Shown here in pieces: positions 31,167 through 43,303 of a stretch of DNA of 64,000 bases. The notes beneath the pieces were generated by a model that was not told where the DNA came from, did no database searches, and saw only the letters and a program-made list of their open reading frames with translations. The position numbers and the translations under genes are program-made. This DNA is from Hormiphora californensis (lineage: Eukaryota; Ctenophora; Tentaculata; Cydippida; Pleurobrachiidae), in assembly GCA_020137815.1 (NCBI GenBank), contig CM035361.1:62001-126000 (forward strand), given 5' to 3'. Position 1 is the stretch's first letter. Each line of letters starts with the position of its first letter.

Positions 31167-33042
31167 AATAGGGTAAGCTGGGGCGAAAGTGGCCCATGTT
31201 TAACGTTTTAGGTTCTAAAATACGCAATTTATACAACAGGAAGAAAAAAATTATATAGCCTATCCAATGAAACTTTTTCCTTTCAGCCGAGCTAAATTTT
31301 AAAATCTACAAGTTTTATTTAATGGGTTAATTAATCAATTCAAATAATTTGGTGAGGCGTTTTTTGGAAAATTTGCACCGGGGCAAAGTGGGCCAAGCCA
31401 ATAGCATTGCTCGATTTTATCACGTGCCTGGTGTTGTTAGACGAAACGATCAAACTAGGGGCAAAGTGGCCCATGTTCTGCACCGGAACATGGGCCACTT
31501 TGCCCCTAATTTGATCGTCTGTACTACATTTTTGTGCATTCCAATGTCACGTGGTATTGCAGGCGCCATTTCATTGGTCCTAGAGGTGGGCCACTTTGCC
31601 CCAGACCGGACCACTTTGCCCCGGAGAGTGGGCCATATTCCCCCCGATTTCACAAAATTGACAATTAAGACAACAAAAATGCCAATTTCTTCAAAAATTT
31701 TTATACCACGTTTTAGAGAATTATAAAGCCTAACTGGCAGTTTTTGCAAAATTAAAATCGGCCAACCCAAACAGAAATGACAGCAGTTTTAAAGCGAAAA
31801 TTCGGAACAGAACGAGCAGGTCTCCACTGGAGAAAAAGTCACGTGACCACATGTAATAACTAGGGCCACGGATATGCGACATGTTGTAGAGCATGATGAC
31901 TTTTGTGCTAGGCTTGGTGAACATTTGGTAGAGAATATTTAATTCCCGGCTGTGTCGGCAAATTTAAAATTAGGTGAAATGCATGGTTTAGTTCATTCTG
32001 GTTTCTTGTTTGATGTTGTGTTGGTGGGTTTGAAACGATGATGAGGAATTTGCCGACACAGCCGAGAAGCATGTTTTGTTTAGGACAATCATCACAGCTT
32101 ATACATAGACAAATTAGGAACAGACAGAACCAAGACATATGTAAGCGTGGGGCTACTTTTCCCACGCTTGCAGCATTCCTGACTTATCCATACCTCGAAC
32201 CCCTGTCGGGGATGCTGTGGTTGTTCGTGACTTTCATGTTCCTGTGAGCCTGTGTTCTATGCTCTCCATCTCTTAGCCGGAAATGATAGTGTGTGTGTGT
32301 GTGTGTACTCTGTCGACCGAAAGAGAGAGATAGATCAGAGAGGTTGGTTGCACAACCATGTGGAGGTGGTTGTGCAACCACAGTGGATGGTTGTGAAACC
32401 ATAGAGTGATGGTTGCGCAACCCCAGCGGTTGGTTGCACAACCACAGGAGGACGGGTCTCAGGGGCTTTTGGGGTTGCCCTCAGACTGTGCCTCTGCCTT
32501 CCAGTCTAGCCCAGTCAGCTTCCACTCGAGTGAGCTAGCGAGAGTGTGTTATAGTGTGATGAATGCTTTGTCTCTGTGATATTAGTATTACTTAGTTCTC
32601 CCACCCGCAAATTGTGTCTCTTACTGAACCCGATATGCATATTATCTAGAAGTATAACTTATAGAGACAGACGTTCTCAATATGTTTACACATACAACTA
32701 AATGACCGGGGGTTGGAAGGGTTCTGGGGGTTTTTATATACTTAAATTAAAATTCCATTTAACTAAATTATTAAACTTACCTTATCATTAAAAAGTATAC
32801 TGTATTACAAGTTTGTTTGTCTGTAGAGTGTGAGAGCTGTCGGTGTGTGAAGTTTTAAATCTATACTTGAGGTGTAAGCGCTCCATCAATATTGTCATCC
32901 CGTCAATAGGAGCCAGCCGGGATATTATCTTTATTATATACATTGTGTACTATATTGATTTTTATCCTTTTTCAAATCAAATCAACCATACATGGGCCAC
33001 TTTACCCCGCGGGCCATTTCACCCCAGCTTACCCTATTCATT
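31167..33042. mobile_element. TAGGGTA-ended element with repeated GGGGCAAAGTGGCCCA motif
   Basis: TAGGGTAAGCTGGGGCGAAA / CAGCTTACCCTA ends. The motif GGGGCAAAGTGGSCCA occurs several times in both orientations (about 31380-31640 and at the right end). The body is homologous to 36098-36832. 31950-32066 holds a nested CGGCTGTGTCGGCAAATT inverted pair. No ORF with recognisable function. Confidence 0.7.
32335..32445. repeat. Five short GGTTGCACAACC palindromes in tandem
   Basis: Variants of GGTTGTGCAACCA recur about every 25-30 bp, each self-complementary. Follows a (TG)n run at 32290-32307. Confidence 0.8.
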
Positions 33043-33215
33043 CGGGCGAAAAAAAATAAATTTTTATCCAGAGGGCTGAAACCCTGGATTCCTCGAATGA
33101 GTAACCATACAAATATTGTGTCAAAATATCAGAGTGATGGAAGTTAAGATTTGGGATATATAAGGCTCGGCGTACCATACGTTTTTTTGGCCCAGGCGGT
33201 AATAAAACATACCAA

Positions 33216-33477
33216 CTACAATATCGTCTTTCTTAAGATTTTCCGCGAGTGAAACATTAAACTGAAGTTTTTCTCTTTGGGTCAGGTACTTTCCAGTCGT
33301 AGTTTCCTCCTTACCTGCCAAGTGATAGGAACAAGATAGATAATATCTTCGCTCGCTGCATTCTCACATTTCTCTCTTTTCACACACAACACGCCCTAAT
33401 ACTTCATACTGTAACAACAGTTGAAGGGGGACATACAGCGGGCAGATCTCGGGGTGGAAGGGTAAATTGTTAATTAT
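33216..33477. other. No gene recognised
   Basis: Mixed sequence, no repeat identified. Confidence 0.4.
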
Positions 33478-33647
33478 TATAATGAGATCTGATCAGGATT
33501 AACTAGGGAGGGAACTAGAAAAATATATAGGCGAGGTAGCCCAATAGGTTAAAGCAATGTAATGCAGAGGTTGTCGGTTCGAGCCCGGCCCTCGCCAGAT
33601 ATTTTTTTAGTCTCCTCCCTAGTTTATCCTGATCAGATCTCATTATA
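33478..33647. mobile_element. Palindrome that encloses a tRNA-like sequence
   Basis: Arms of about 45 bp (ATAATGAGATCTGATCAGGA ... CTAGGGAGG) bracket the tRNA-like sequence at 33530-33597, so the whole is a small foldback element with a potential internal Pol III promoter. Confidence 0.7.
33530..33597 (+). tRNA. tRNA-like sequence (pseudo-tRNA), 68 nt
   Basis: A perfect 7-bp acceptor stem (GGCGAGG / CCTCGCC), a near-consensus A box (TAGCCCAATAGG), a perfect B box (GGTTCGAGCCC) inside a 5-bp T stem, and a T7 terminator at 33602-33608. The anticodon stem does not pair, the D stem is only 2 bp, and the length is short. A T-GCA loop would be Cys-like but this is not a working tRNA. Promoter boxes look preserved, so transcription is possible. 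Confidence 0.6.
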
Positions 33648-34803
33648 AACCACCCCCCCCCCCTGCTGATATTTCCCGCAGTCTACTGTGGTATATCAGA
33701 TAATTCCCTCCCTCTGTTGTCAGTGCCCATTCACACCTTTCATAATTCCGGGGGTCGGTTTATAAGAAATAACCACGGCTAGTAAAGTGATGAAATTTGA
33801 TAACCCCCTCCTGCGTCGGGGGTTATCAAATTTCATCCCTGCACTAGCCGGGGTTATCACTGCGCTGGCAAGCGCAAAGGTGACCCCATCCATATCCCCC
33901 GAAAAAAATTTCCCCCAAAAACGGCCCGCTTGCTCACAGCGTATATATAGTTATTTCATACTTTTAGCCCATTTTGGCACTTTTTGACATGCCATAACTC
34001 CCGAACCGAAAGAGCTAGGAAGCTGAAATTTTGTACTTAGAAGCTTCTTGTAGACCTCTATCGATGGTAAAAATTTCAAGTGGCTAGCTCTTTTTGTTCA
34101 AAAGTTATAACACCACCCCCAAAACAGAAAATTCAGTGTGGGGATAACTAGGTTGATATATACATAGATAGACGTATAGACGCTTTTTTACCTTCCGTTT
34201 GGTCCCAGTTTGAGACGAACCAGACATCGTACGACCTTAAACCAAGCGGCATTCGACAGATAATTGTCTCGTGCATGTACCCATCTGGGTGACGACTCTC
34301 CATCTTACCTATGACGCGCGCAATGACGTCACGAGTGACGTCATTGCGCGAGACCGACTAACTTTTTTCAAACGCCTCTAGCACCCTGAAGACGTGTTCC
34401 GATTTCTGATTTGACGAAAAATCGTTACCGGCAAATCGTCTGAACTTTCAGATACTATATCAGAAATTTTCGTAGCTTATCATTTTGAGCCCTTAAATCG
34501 CGTCGGAAGTCAAAAATTTGACGAAAAATTCAGCAAATTGAACGTTTTTCGAGCAAAAACTCCCTTTCCTGACCACTGTGGTCAATGAAACTTTACAAGC
34601 TCCTTTGGGGTATTGATTCAAAATATATCGTGATGCAATTACGTCGTTACGACGTCACTAATTACGTCAAATGACGTCATTATAACGTCTAAAATACGAT
34701 TTTCACAGAAATCCGTCTCGTTTCTCATATAGCGCATCATTTCGACAATATTACATCATGAAATAATGTCATGCTGCGATTAGAAACCAAAAAGGGACCT
34801 AAA
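33648..34803. other. No gene; short palindromes
   Basis: A 22-bp arm hairpin (GATGAAATTTGATAACCCCC) lies at 33788-33836. A perfect GCGCAATGACGTCAC inverted pair lies at 34318-34350. C-run at 33649-33662. No protein or RNA gene recognised. Confidence 0.5.
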
Positions 34804-34807
34804 TTAA

Positions 34808-35343
<536 letters not shown>

Positions 35344-35924
35344 TTAATCTATATTATAATAATTGCAAAAAGTTATCAAGGAATCGTTCCAGCATGTTCC
35401 CGTAGTTTGTTTTTGCACAACTATCACCGTTTCGGTCAAAATCTTGACCACATATGGTCGTGATCAAGTTTAATCAGTCTGTGCACGCCCTTAGTGCATG
35501 ATTCGAGCACGTTAGTGCCCGACTCTTACCTAATTGTAGGACTGTCAATATCTTATTGCTTGTTCGCTCCTCTTCCTCAATAGGCCCAGTACCAGAGCTG
35601 AATTTATTATACAAGTCCACCAAGTATCCCGGTACTTCCTCTGTACTGAAAAAAAAACTGACTGCTACCACCGTGGTAGCTTTGATTGATTGATTGGAAA
35701 CAGTGTATTTGCCATTTTGGCGCTATTCTGAGATGATATTTTACTAAAGAAAGGGAGCGGGATGTTTATCACCCGCCCCGCAAGAAAAAAATGCAAAACC
35801 CAAGTGAGGTATATTTTTGCCTGGGTTTTCTTTCAATACTTACCTCTTAGCGCAAGGAAGGAGTATGGTACATAGCAGAAAAATTGCAGCGTTACATTGG
35901 TTCATTGACTTCTACAACTGTCAG

Positions 35925-36060
35925 AGTTTTTGTTATTCTCTCTGTGGCTGAACAAATGAACCAGACGGGTTCATTTGTTCAGCCACAGAGAGAATAACAA
36001 AAACTCTGACTATCAAACATGAGGCTAATAAACAGTTATCCGATCACCCAACTGTCGACT
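35925..36060. repeat. Penelope-type terminal fragment, small palindrome (left arm)
   Basis: TTATTCTCTCTGTGGCTGAACAAATG is mirrored around CCAGACGGG, followed by GTTATCCGATCACCCAAC shared with 9352-9385. The inverted twin in the other arm is at 43340-43480. Confidence 0.65.
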
Positions 36061-36097
36061 TCTACAACTGTATATATTGTATATGAATTTTATTTAG

Positions 36098-36832
36098 GGT
36101 AGAAAGGGGTAAAATGGCACACTTTCTAACGTTTTAGGTTCTAAAATACTCAATTTATACAGCAAGAAGAAAAAAAATTATATAGGCTATCCAATGAAAC
36201 GTTTTCCTTTCAGACGAGCTAAATTTTAAAATCTGAAAGTTTTATTTAATAGCTTAATTAATCAATTCAAAAAGTTTGGTAGGGCTTTTTTTGGAAATTT
36301 TGCACTGGGGTAAAATGGTCCAGCCAATAGCATTGCTCGATTTTTATCACGTGCCTGGTGTTGTTAGAGCACTGGGGTAAAATGGTCCATGTTATCTTCA
36401 GTAATTTCTGTTCTGCTGGACCATTTTACCCCAGTGTGCTGGACCATTTTACCCCAGTTGGTATCACGTGGTATTGGAGGCTCGATTTCATTGGTCCCAG
36501 GGTGAACCATTTTACCCCAGCGAGGGTGAACCATTTTACCCCAGTTTGACTAATTTGACAATTTAATCAACTTAATAGTGGGTTTTTTGAAAAATTTTTA
36601 TACCAAGTTTTAGAAGGATAAAAACCCTAACTGGCAGTTTTTGCAAAATTAAAATCGGCCAACTCAAACAGAAATTACAGCAGTTTTAAAGCAAAAATTC
36701 GGAACAGAACGAGCAGGTCTCCGCTGGAGAAAAAGTCACGTGACTACATGTAATAACTAGGACCATTTTACCCCATACATGTGCCATTTTACCCCGTGTG
36801 CCATTTTACCCCTTTCTACCCTACATGACGAA
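36098..36832. mobile_element. TAGGGTA-ended element with GGGGTAAAATGGTCCA motifs (left arm)
   Basis: TAGGGTAGAAAGGGGTAAAA / CCCCTTTCTACCCTA ends. About eight copies of GGGGTAAAATGGNNCA occur in both orientations. The body aligns with 31167-31850. Inverted twin at 42567-43303. Confidence 0.8.
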
Positions 36833-36869
36833 GACTTCTTAGTCTGTAGAGATGGTATCTCCTTCCGGC

Positions 36870-37095
36870 TGGGTCAACAGGGACAAAATGAAAATACGGT
36901 GGTCTATTATTAGAACAGTTTCGATGTAACAACATCTTCATCAGCCTCAAATTAAGTTTCAAACTTTTCAACACTACTTTAAACAAATTAATTTGAGGCT
37001 GATAAAAATGTTGTTACATCGAAACTGTTCTGATTAATAAACCACCATATTTTCATTTTGTCCCTGTTGACCCAGCCGGAAAACCATTTCTACAG
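36870..37095. repeat. Inverted pair of terminal repeats with hammerhead-like cores (left arm)
   Basis: On minus, 36944-36918 reads CTGATGA, GATG-loop-CATC, GAAAC; the mirror half at 36990-37025 is decayed (CTGATAA). Flanks GGCTGGGTCAACAGGGACAA are inverted. Twin at 42300-42530. This resembles Penelope-like ends, a family different from that at 9-11 kb. Confidence 0.6.
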
Positions 37096-37202
37096 GCTAT
37101 TATCATGCGGCTCATAAACAATTATCTGATACTTATCCTGAAGGCTTCTTATACGCACACAAATCATAGCGCTGGAAAGCGCTTGGGTTCAAACCCCCTA
37201 AG

Positions 37203-37560
37203 GCGAAACTCTAACTGAATGGCATCCCATTAATGGGATCCCATCAACAGTAAAACTCTAACTGATAATGGACCACAGTGATGGTTCTTTCTCTGTATTC
37301 TCTCTGTAGGCAGTACATTAATGTACATTAATGTACATTAATGTACATTAATGTAGGCAGTACATTAATGTACATTAATGTACTGCCTACAGAGAGAATA
37401 CAGAGAAAGAACCATCACTGTGGTCCATTATCAGTTAGAGTTTTACTGTTGATGGGATCCCATTAATGGGATGCCATTCAGTTAGAGTTTTCCCTTATCA
37501 ATTAGAGTTTTACTGTTGATGGGATCCCATTAATGGGATGCCATTCAGTTAGAGTTTCCC
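37203..37560. mobile_element. Foldback family A copy plus extra end (left arm)
   Basis: Full family A arms around a TACATTAATG tandem loop, followed by an additional right end. Twin at 41848-42188. Confidence 0.8.
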
Positions 37561-38237
37561 CACTGAGCAAAGATTTTGAGAAATGTGCTAGTATATGAGT
37601 GTTTAGTTACCCAATACAATAGAAGTTAAGTAAGCTGTAAGGCAACATTAATCATCAACATCAAGAAAGCTCCCGGTTCCGGCTGAGAGAAAGTGTGTGT
37701 CTTATAAGGATCACTGGTCGGGCTCCCTTGCAATTGCGAACTCAGGGGACGGAGTTATAAGTCATTACAGGTTGCTACTGTAATTGTGTACAGTCGCCTG
37801 CAAATCAATAAGGCGTGTGGAAATTAGGGGTCTACTATGCAGTAAGGTACTGTGACATTAAATGTTAAACTGGAGTCCGGGTTAATTAACTGTCTCACTA
37901 CACGTGACTTGTCATATATTAATCTAGCTGGATCACGTGTATGCATGGGAACCTCTCTTCCTATGAAACTCATTCTCTCGCCTTCTCCATCACGTCTACT
38001 TGTATCAGAGTACCTGCTGCTGCACTGGTCTAGACGAATTTTCGGGGAGGGGGTGAAGGATGGCTAACTAATTAATGTAACTAACAGGCAACTCTCCCTT
38101 GTTGCATGCCTTCATGAGAAGTCCCCTCCCATTATGTTTTTATATATCCCGGCAGTACACATTTTGTGTCACCGTGGGTTGCGCGTGTATCGACAGCATG
38201 TTATTAGAGGATATTACCACGCGCTAGCGTAGTACAT
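37561..38237. other. Single-copy-looking sequence in palindrome arm, no gene
   Basis: No coding or repeat signal recognised apart from the mirrored copy at 41165-41847. Useful for primer-independent depth checks of the palindrome. Confidence 0.45.
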
Positions 38238-38460
38238 CATCACTTAAAGTGAAAGTGGACCGACACAGAATTGGACAATGTTGTTGTAGGTAGTAGAGAT
38301 TATTTTTCTGAGTCTTTTGCTTTTATCCCCGCTTAAAATTGGCGCCTCCATCACTGGGATACTTTTGTTATGTTGGGAGCATGACGTCACGCATCTATCT
38401 CTGTAGTCTCTCTGTAGGCAGCACATCGAACATGCCCGGGCACACACACATAGGGTATAA
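38238..38460. mobile_element. Element B fragment fused to a family A-like end (left arm)
   Basis: TTAA-AGTGAAAGTGGACCG, AGAATTGGACAATGTTG and GGCGCCTCCATCACTG match element B. Twin at 40945-41165. Confidence 0.65.
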
Positions 38461-38484
38461 CAGTCTTAAATAAACACTACCTTA

Positions 38485-38869
38485 CTTACTGTATATTAGC
38501 GAACCTAAAATTAAGAATATGGCCAAAAATTATTCTTAATTTTGTTATTCTTAATTTTAGAGTTCCTTTTTTTACAACTTCTTCCACTCTGATAAGGGAA
38601 AGCGTATCATGGATAGTGGCTGGAGAGCAGCTGACATCATTGATGCGTTGGAGAGTGCACGTAGTGACAGTGTTGTAAATGATTTGGTTGACCCCTTTGC
38701 TTCAATGGCAATTTGAAACAAGTATAGAATCTATATGTACTAAATTGTATTTTAGCCTTTTTATCCAAATTTTGGTCATATTCTTCGCTAGAAAATTTAT
38801 TCTTAATTTTGTTATTCTTAATTTTAGAAGCGATAATTTACGGTTCGCTAATATACAGTAAGTAAGGTA
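38485..38869. mobile_element. TA-flanked Tc1/pogo-type deletion derivative (left arm)
   Basis: TIR CCTTACTTACTGTATATTAG, flanked by TA. It retains the C-terminal end of a transposase at 38573-38716. Twin at about 40540-40927. Confidence 0.8.
38573..38716 (+). pseudogene. DDE transposase C-terminal remnant
   Basis: Encodes NFFHSDKGKRIMDSGWRAAD, then IIDALESARSDSVVNDLVDPF and a TGA at 38714-38716. The GW-x-A-x-x-I-x-D-A ... DPF pattern resembles tails of Tc1/pogo-like transposases, in line with the TA-flanked TIRs. The DDE catalytic region is deleted. Confidence 0.55.
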
Positions 38870-38885
38870 TTTCATTATAATAGAG

Positions 38886-38999
38886 ACTAGCGCACCCATT
38901 GGGTGCCCCTCAAGTAAGGGCTTTTTAGTAAACCACCCGGCTTCGCCGGGTGGTTCTTTTCGCCAACCGACCCAGAGAATATATGGGACACCCTGTATG
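38886..38999. repeat. Family L end (left arm)
   Basis: GCACCCATTGGGTGC and CACCCGGCTTCGCCGGGTG hairpins, then CCAACCGACCCAGAGAATATATGGGACACC, matching 27451 ff. Twin 40403-40525. Confidence 0.75.
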
Positions 39000-39524
39000 T
39001 GCTCCAATTAATGATTACGGGAGAAAGACTTGAAATATCTCTTAGAGTCTCCGGATGCTTGATCAGGACACCAACCTTCACCTTTGTACAAAGTTTCATC
39101 AAAATCAGCCGAAAAAACTAAGTCAGATTTTTGTTATGATCCACAAAATTTCAAATACCGATAACACCATAATGAAAACATTTTGTGAAAAATTAACACT
39201 TGTTTAGAGGTCGTATCGAGGCTCCAAACAAATGTAAAACTGGAACAATTGGGAGGGGTCGGTGTAGCTCGCTAGCTACTTTGTACCAACGGGGCTGAAT
39301 TCAAAGGAGATTTGTGCAGGCCGCAGGGTTACACTTCCAAACGGGGGCTCTACTTGAAGGATTCCCTAGTAAAGAAAGCAAATCAAATACAACTAATCTT
39401 AATAGTTTTGCTCTTTCATTCCTAATCACTTGGTGTCACCCCTCTTTCTAATTCCGTCTCCAACTATATTTATTCATTAACATCTCCTTGGTCAAATCAA
39501 AGAAGTTCTCCAAAGCCCTACATT

Positions 39525-39890
39525 AAAGAGTAATGACCGGGTTCACACAGGAAATTGTTAGATGAACAATGGAGAGGTGATAACAATTGACAAGCCGGAA
39601 GAGGACTCCCAGAATCAGAGAGAAAAAGAAGAGAGGGGAGAGTGAGACAGAAAAACAAAGAGACGGAGAAGGAGGGAGAAAGAGACATAGATATATATAT
39701 ATATATATATATATCTATGTCTCTTTCTCCCTCCTTCTCCGTCTCTTTGTTTTTCTGTCTCACTCTCCCTCTCTTCTTTTTCTCTCTGATTCTGGGAGTC
39801 CTCTTCCGGCTTGTCAATTGTTATCACCTCTCCATTGTTCATCTAACAATTTCCTGTGTGAACCCGGTCATTACTCTTTAATGTAGGGCT
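39525..39890. repeat. Symmetry centre of the giant palindrome
   Basis: GAGACATAG-(AT)n-CTATGTCTC; sequences either side are exact inverses, so mirrored ORFs (39518-39886) are not genes. Confidence 0.9.
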
Positions 39891-40539
39891 TTGGAGAACT
39901 TCTTTGATTTGACCAAGGAGATGTTAATGAATAAATATAGTTGGAGACGGAATTAGAAAGAGGGGTGACACCAAGTGATTAGGAATGAAAGAGCAAAACT
40001 ATTAAGATTAGTTGTATTTGATTTGCTTTCTTTACTAGGGAATCCTTCAAGTAGAGCCCCCGTTTGGAAGTGTAACCCTGCGGCCTGCACAAATCTCCTT
40101 TGAATTCAGCCCCGTTGGTACAAAGTAGCTAGCGAGCTACACCGACCCCTCCCAATTGTTCCAGTTTTACATTTGTTTGGAGCCTCGATACGACCTCTAA
40201 ACAAGTGTTAATTTTTCACAAAATGTTTTCATTATGGTGTTATCGGTATTTGAAATTTTGTGGATCATAACAAAAATCTGACTTAGTTTTTTCGGCTGAT
40301 TTTGATGAAACTTTGTACAAAGGTGAAGGTTGGTGTCCTGATCAAGCATCCGGAGACTCTAAGAGATATTTCAAGTCTTTCTCCCGTAATCATTAATCCC
40401 GGTGGAGCACATACAGGGTGTCCCATATATTCTCTGGGTCGGTTGGCGAAAAGAACCACCCGGCGAAGCCGGGTGGTTTACTAAAAAGCCCTTACTTGAG
40501 GGGCACCCAATGGGTGCGCTAGTCTCTATTATAATGAAA

Positions 40540-40927
40540 TACCTTACTTACTGTATATTAGCGAACCGTAAATTATCGCTTCTAAAATTAAGAATAACAA
40601 AATTAAGAATAAATTTTCTAGCGAAGAATATGACCAAAATTTGGATAAAAAGGCTAAAATACAATTTAGTACATATAGATTCTATACTTGTTTCAAATTG
40701 CCATTGAAGCAAAGGGGTCAACCAAATCATTTACAACACTGTCACTACGTGCACTCTCCAACGCATCAATGATGTCAGCTGCTCTCCAGCCACTATCCAT
40801 GATACGCTTTCCCTTATCAGAGTGGAAGAAGTTGTAAAAAAAGGAACTCTAAAATTAAGAATAACAAAATTAAGAATAATTTTTGGCCATATTCTTAATT
40901 TTAGGTTCGCTAATATACAGTAAGTAA
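40540..40927. mobile_element. TA-flanked Tc1/pogo-type derivative (right arm)
   Basis: Inverted twin of 38485-38869, including the transposase remnant on minus (about 40837-40693). Confidence 0.8.
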
Positions 40928-41847
40928 GGTAGTGTTTATTTAAGACTGTTATACCCTATGTGTGTGTGCCCGGGCATGTTCGATGTGCTGCCTACAGAGA
41001 GACTACAGAGATAGATGCGTGACGTCATGCTCCCAACATAACAAAAGTATCCCAGTGATGGAGGCGCCAATTTTAAGCGGGGATAAAAGCAAAAGACTCA
41101 GAAAAATAATCTCTACTACCTACAACAACATTGTCCAATTCTGTGTCGGTCCACTTTCACTTTAAGTGATGATGTACTACGCTAGCGCGTGGTAATATCC
41201 TCTAATAACATGCTGTCGATACACGCGCAACCCACGGTGACACAAAATGTGTACTGCCGGGATATATAAAAACATAATGGGAGGGGACTTCTCATGAAGG
41301 CATGCAACAAGGGAGAGTTGCCTGTTAGTTACATTAATTAGTTAGCCATCCTTCACCCCCTCCCCGAAAATTCGTCTAGACCAGTGCAGCAGCAGGTACT
41401 CTGATACAAGTAGACGTGATGGAGAAGGCGAGAGAATGAGTTTCATAGGAAGAGAGGTTCCCATGCATACACGTGATCCAGCTAGATTAATATATGACAA
41501 GTCACGTGTAGTGAGACAGTTAATTAACCCGGACTCCAGTTTAACATTTAATGTCACAGTACCTTACTGCATAGTAGACCCCTAATTTCCACACGCCTTA
41601 TTGATTTGCAGGCGACTGTACACAATTACAGTAGCAACCTGTAATGACTTATAACTCCGTCCCTGAGTTCGCAATTGCAAGGGAGCCCGACCAGTGATCC
41701 TTATAAGACACACACTTTCTCTCAGCCGGAACCGGGAGCTTCTTGATGTTGATGATTAATGTTGCCTTACAGCTTACTTAACTTCTATTGTATTGGGTAA
41801 CTAAACACTCATATACTAGCACATTTCTCAAAATCTTTGCTCAGTGG

Positions 41848-42188
41848 GGAAACTCTAACTGAATGGCATCCCATTAATGGGATCCCATCAACAGTAAAAC
41901 TCTAATTGATAAGGGAAAACTCTAACTGAATGGCATCCCATCAACAGTAAAACTCTAACTGATAATGGACCACAGTGATGGTTCTTTCTCTGTATTCTCT
42001 CTGTAGGCAGTACATTAATGTACATTAATGTACTGCCTACATTAATGTACATTAATGTACATTAATGTACATTAATGTACTGCCTACAGAGAGAATACAG
42101 AGAAAGAACCATCACTGTGGTCCATTATCAGTTAGAGTTTTACTGTTGATGGGATCCCATTAATGGGATGCCATTCAGTTAGAGTTTC
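41848..42188. mobile_element. Foldback family A copies (right arm)
   Basis: Inverted twin of 37203-37560. The first partial end lacks TTAATGGGATCCCA relative to the left arm, a deletion between short repeats. Confidence 0.8.
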
Positions 42189-42566
42189 GCCTTAGGGGGT
42201 TTGAACCCAAGCGCTTTCCAGCGCTATGATTTGTGTGCGTATAAGAAGCCTTCAGGATAAGTATCAGATAATTGTTTATGAGCCGCATGATATAGCCTGT
42301 AGAAATGGTTTTCCGGCTGGGTCAACAGGGACAAAATGAAAATATGGTGGTTTATTAATCAGAACAGTTTCGATGTAACAACATTTTTATCAGCCTCAAA
42401 ATTAATTTGTTTAAAGTAGTGTTGAAAAGTTTGAAACTTAATTTGAGGCTGATGAAGATGTTGTTACATCGAAACTGTTCTAATAATAGACCACCGTATT
42501 TTCATTTTGTCCCTGTTGACCCAGCCGGAAGGAGATACCATCTCTACAGACTAAGAAGTCTTCGTC

Positions 42567-43303
42567 ATGTAGGGTAGAAAAGGGGGTAAAATGGCACACG
42601 GGGTAAAATGGCACATGTATGGGGTAAAATGGTCCTAGTTATTACATGTAGTCACGTGACTTTTTCTCCAGCGGAGACCTGCTCGTTCTGTTTCCGAATT
42701 TTTGCTTTAAAACTGCTGTAATTTCTGTTTGAGTTGGCCGATTTTAATTTTGCAAAAACTGCCAGTTAGGGGTTTTTATCCTTCTAAAACTTGGTATAAA
42801 AATTTTTCAAAAAAACCCACTATTAAGTTGATTAAATTGTCAAATTAGTCAAACTGGGGTAAAATGGTTCACCCTCGCTGGGGTAAAATGGTTCACCCTG
42901 GGACCAATGAAATCGAGCCTCCAATACCACGTGATACCAACTGGGGTAAAATGGTCCAGCACACTGGGGTAAAATGGTCGCAGCAGAACAGAAATTACTG
43001 AAGATAACATGGACCATTTTACCCCAGTGCTCTAACAACACCAGGCACGTGATAAAAATCGAGCAATGCTATTGGCTGGACCATTTTACCCCAGTGCAAA
43101 TTTCCAAAAAAAAGCCCTACCAAACTTTTTGAATTGATTAATTAAGCTATTAAATAAAACTTTCAGATTTTAAAATTTAGCTCGTCTGAAAGGAAAACGT
43201 TTCATTGGATAGCCTATATAATTTTTTTTCTTCTTGCTGTATAAATTGAGTATTTTAGAACCTAAAACGTTAGAAAGTGTGCCATTTTACCCCTTTCTAC
43301 CCT
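42567..43303. mobile_element. GGGGTAAAATGG element (right arm)
   Basis: Inverted twin of 36098-36832, with a few indels around 42975 and 42577. Confidence 0.8.

Larger units (their letters stand above)
29335..33215. mobile_element. Inverted-repeat bounded block with three nested elements
   Basis: 29345-29465 (GCCTGGGCGAAAAAAACGTA, GTCTGATATTTTGACACAA-type sequence) is inverted at 33085-33205. Between them are 30094-30536, 30540-30987 and 31167-33042, each with its own inverted ends. Confidence 0.6.

Noticed and set aside
33530-33597. Functional tRNA-Cys
   Set aside because: The anticodon stem does not pair, the D stem is minimal and the length is 68 nt.
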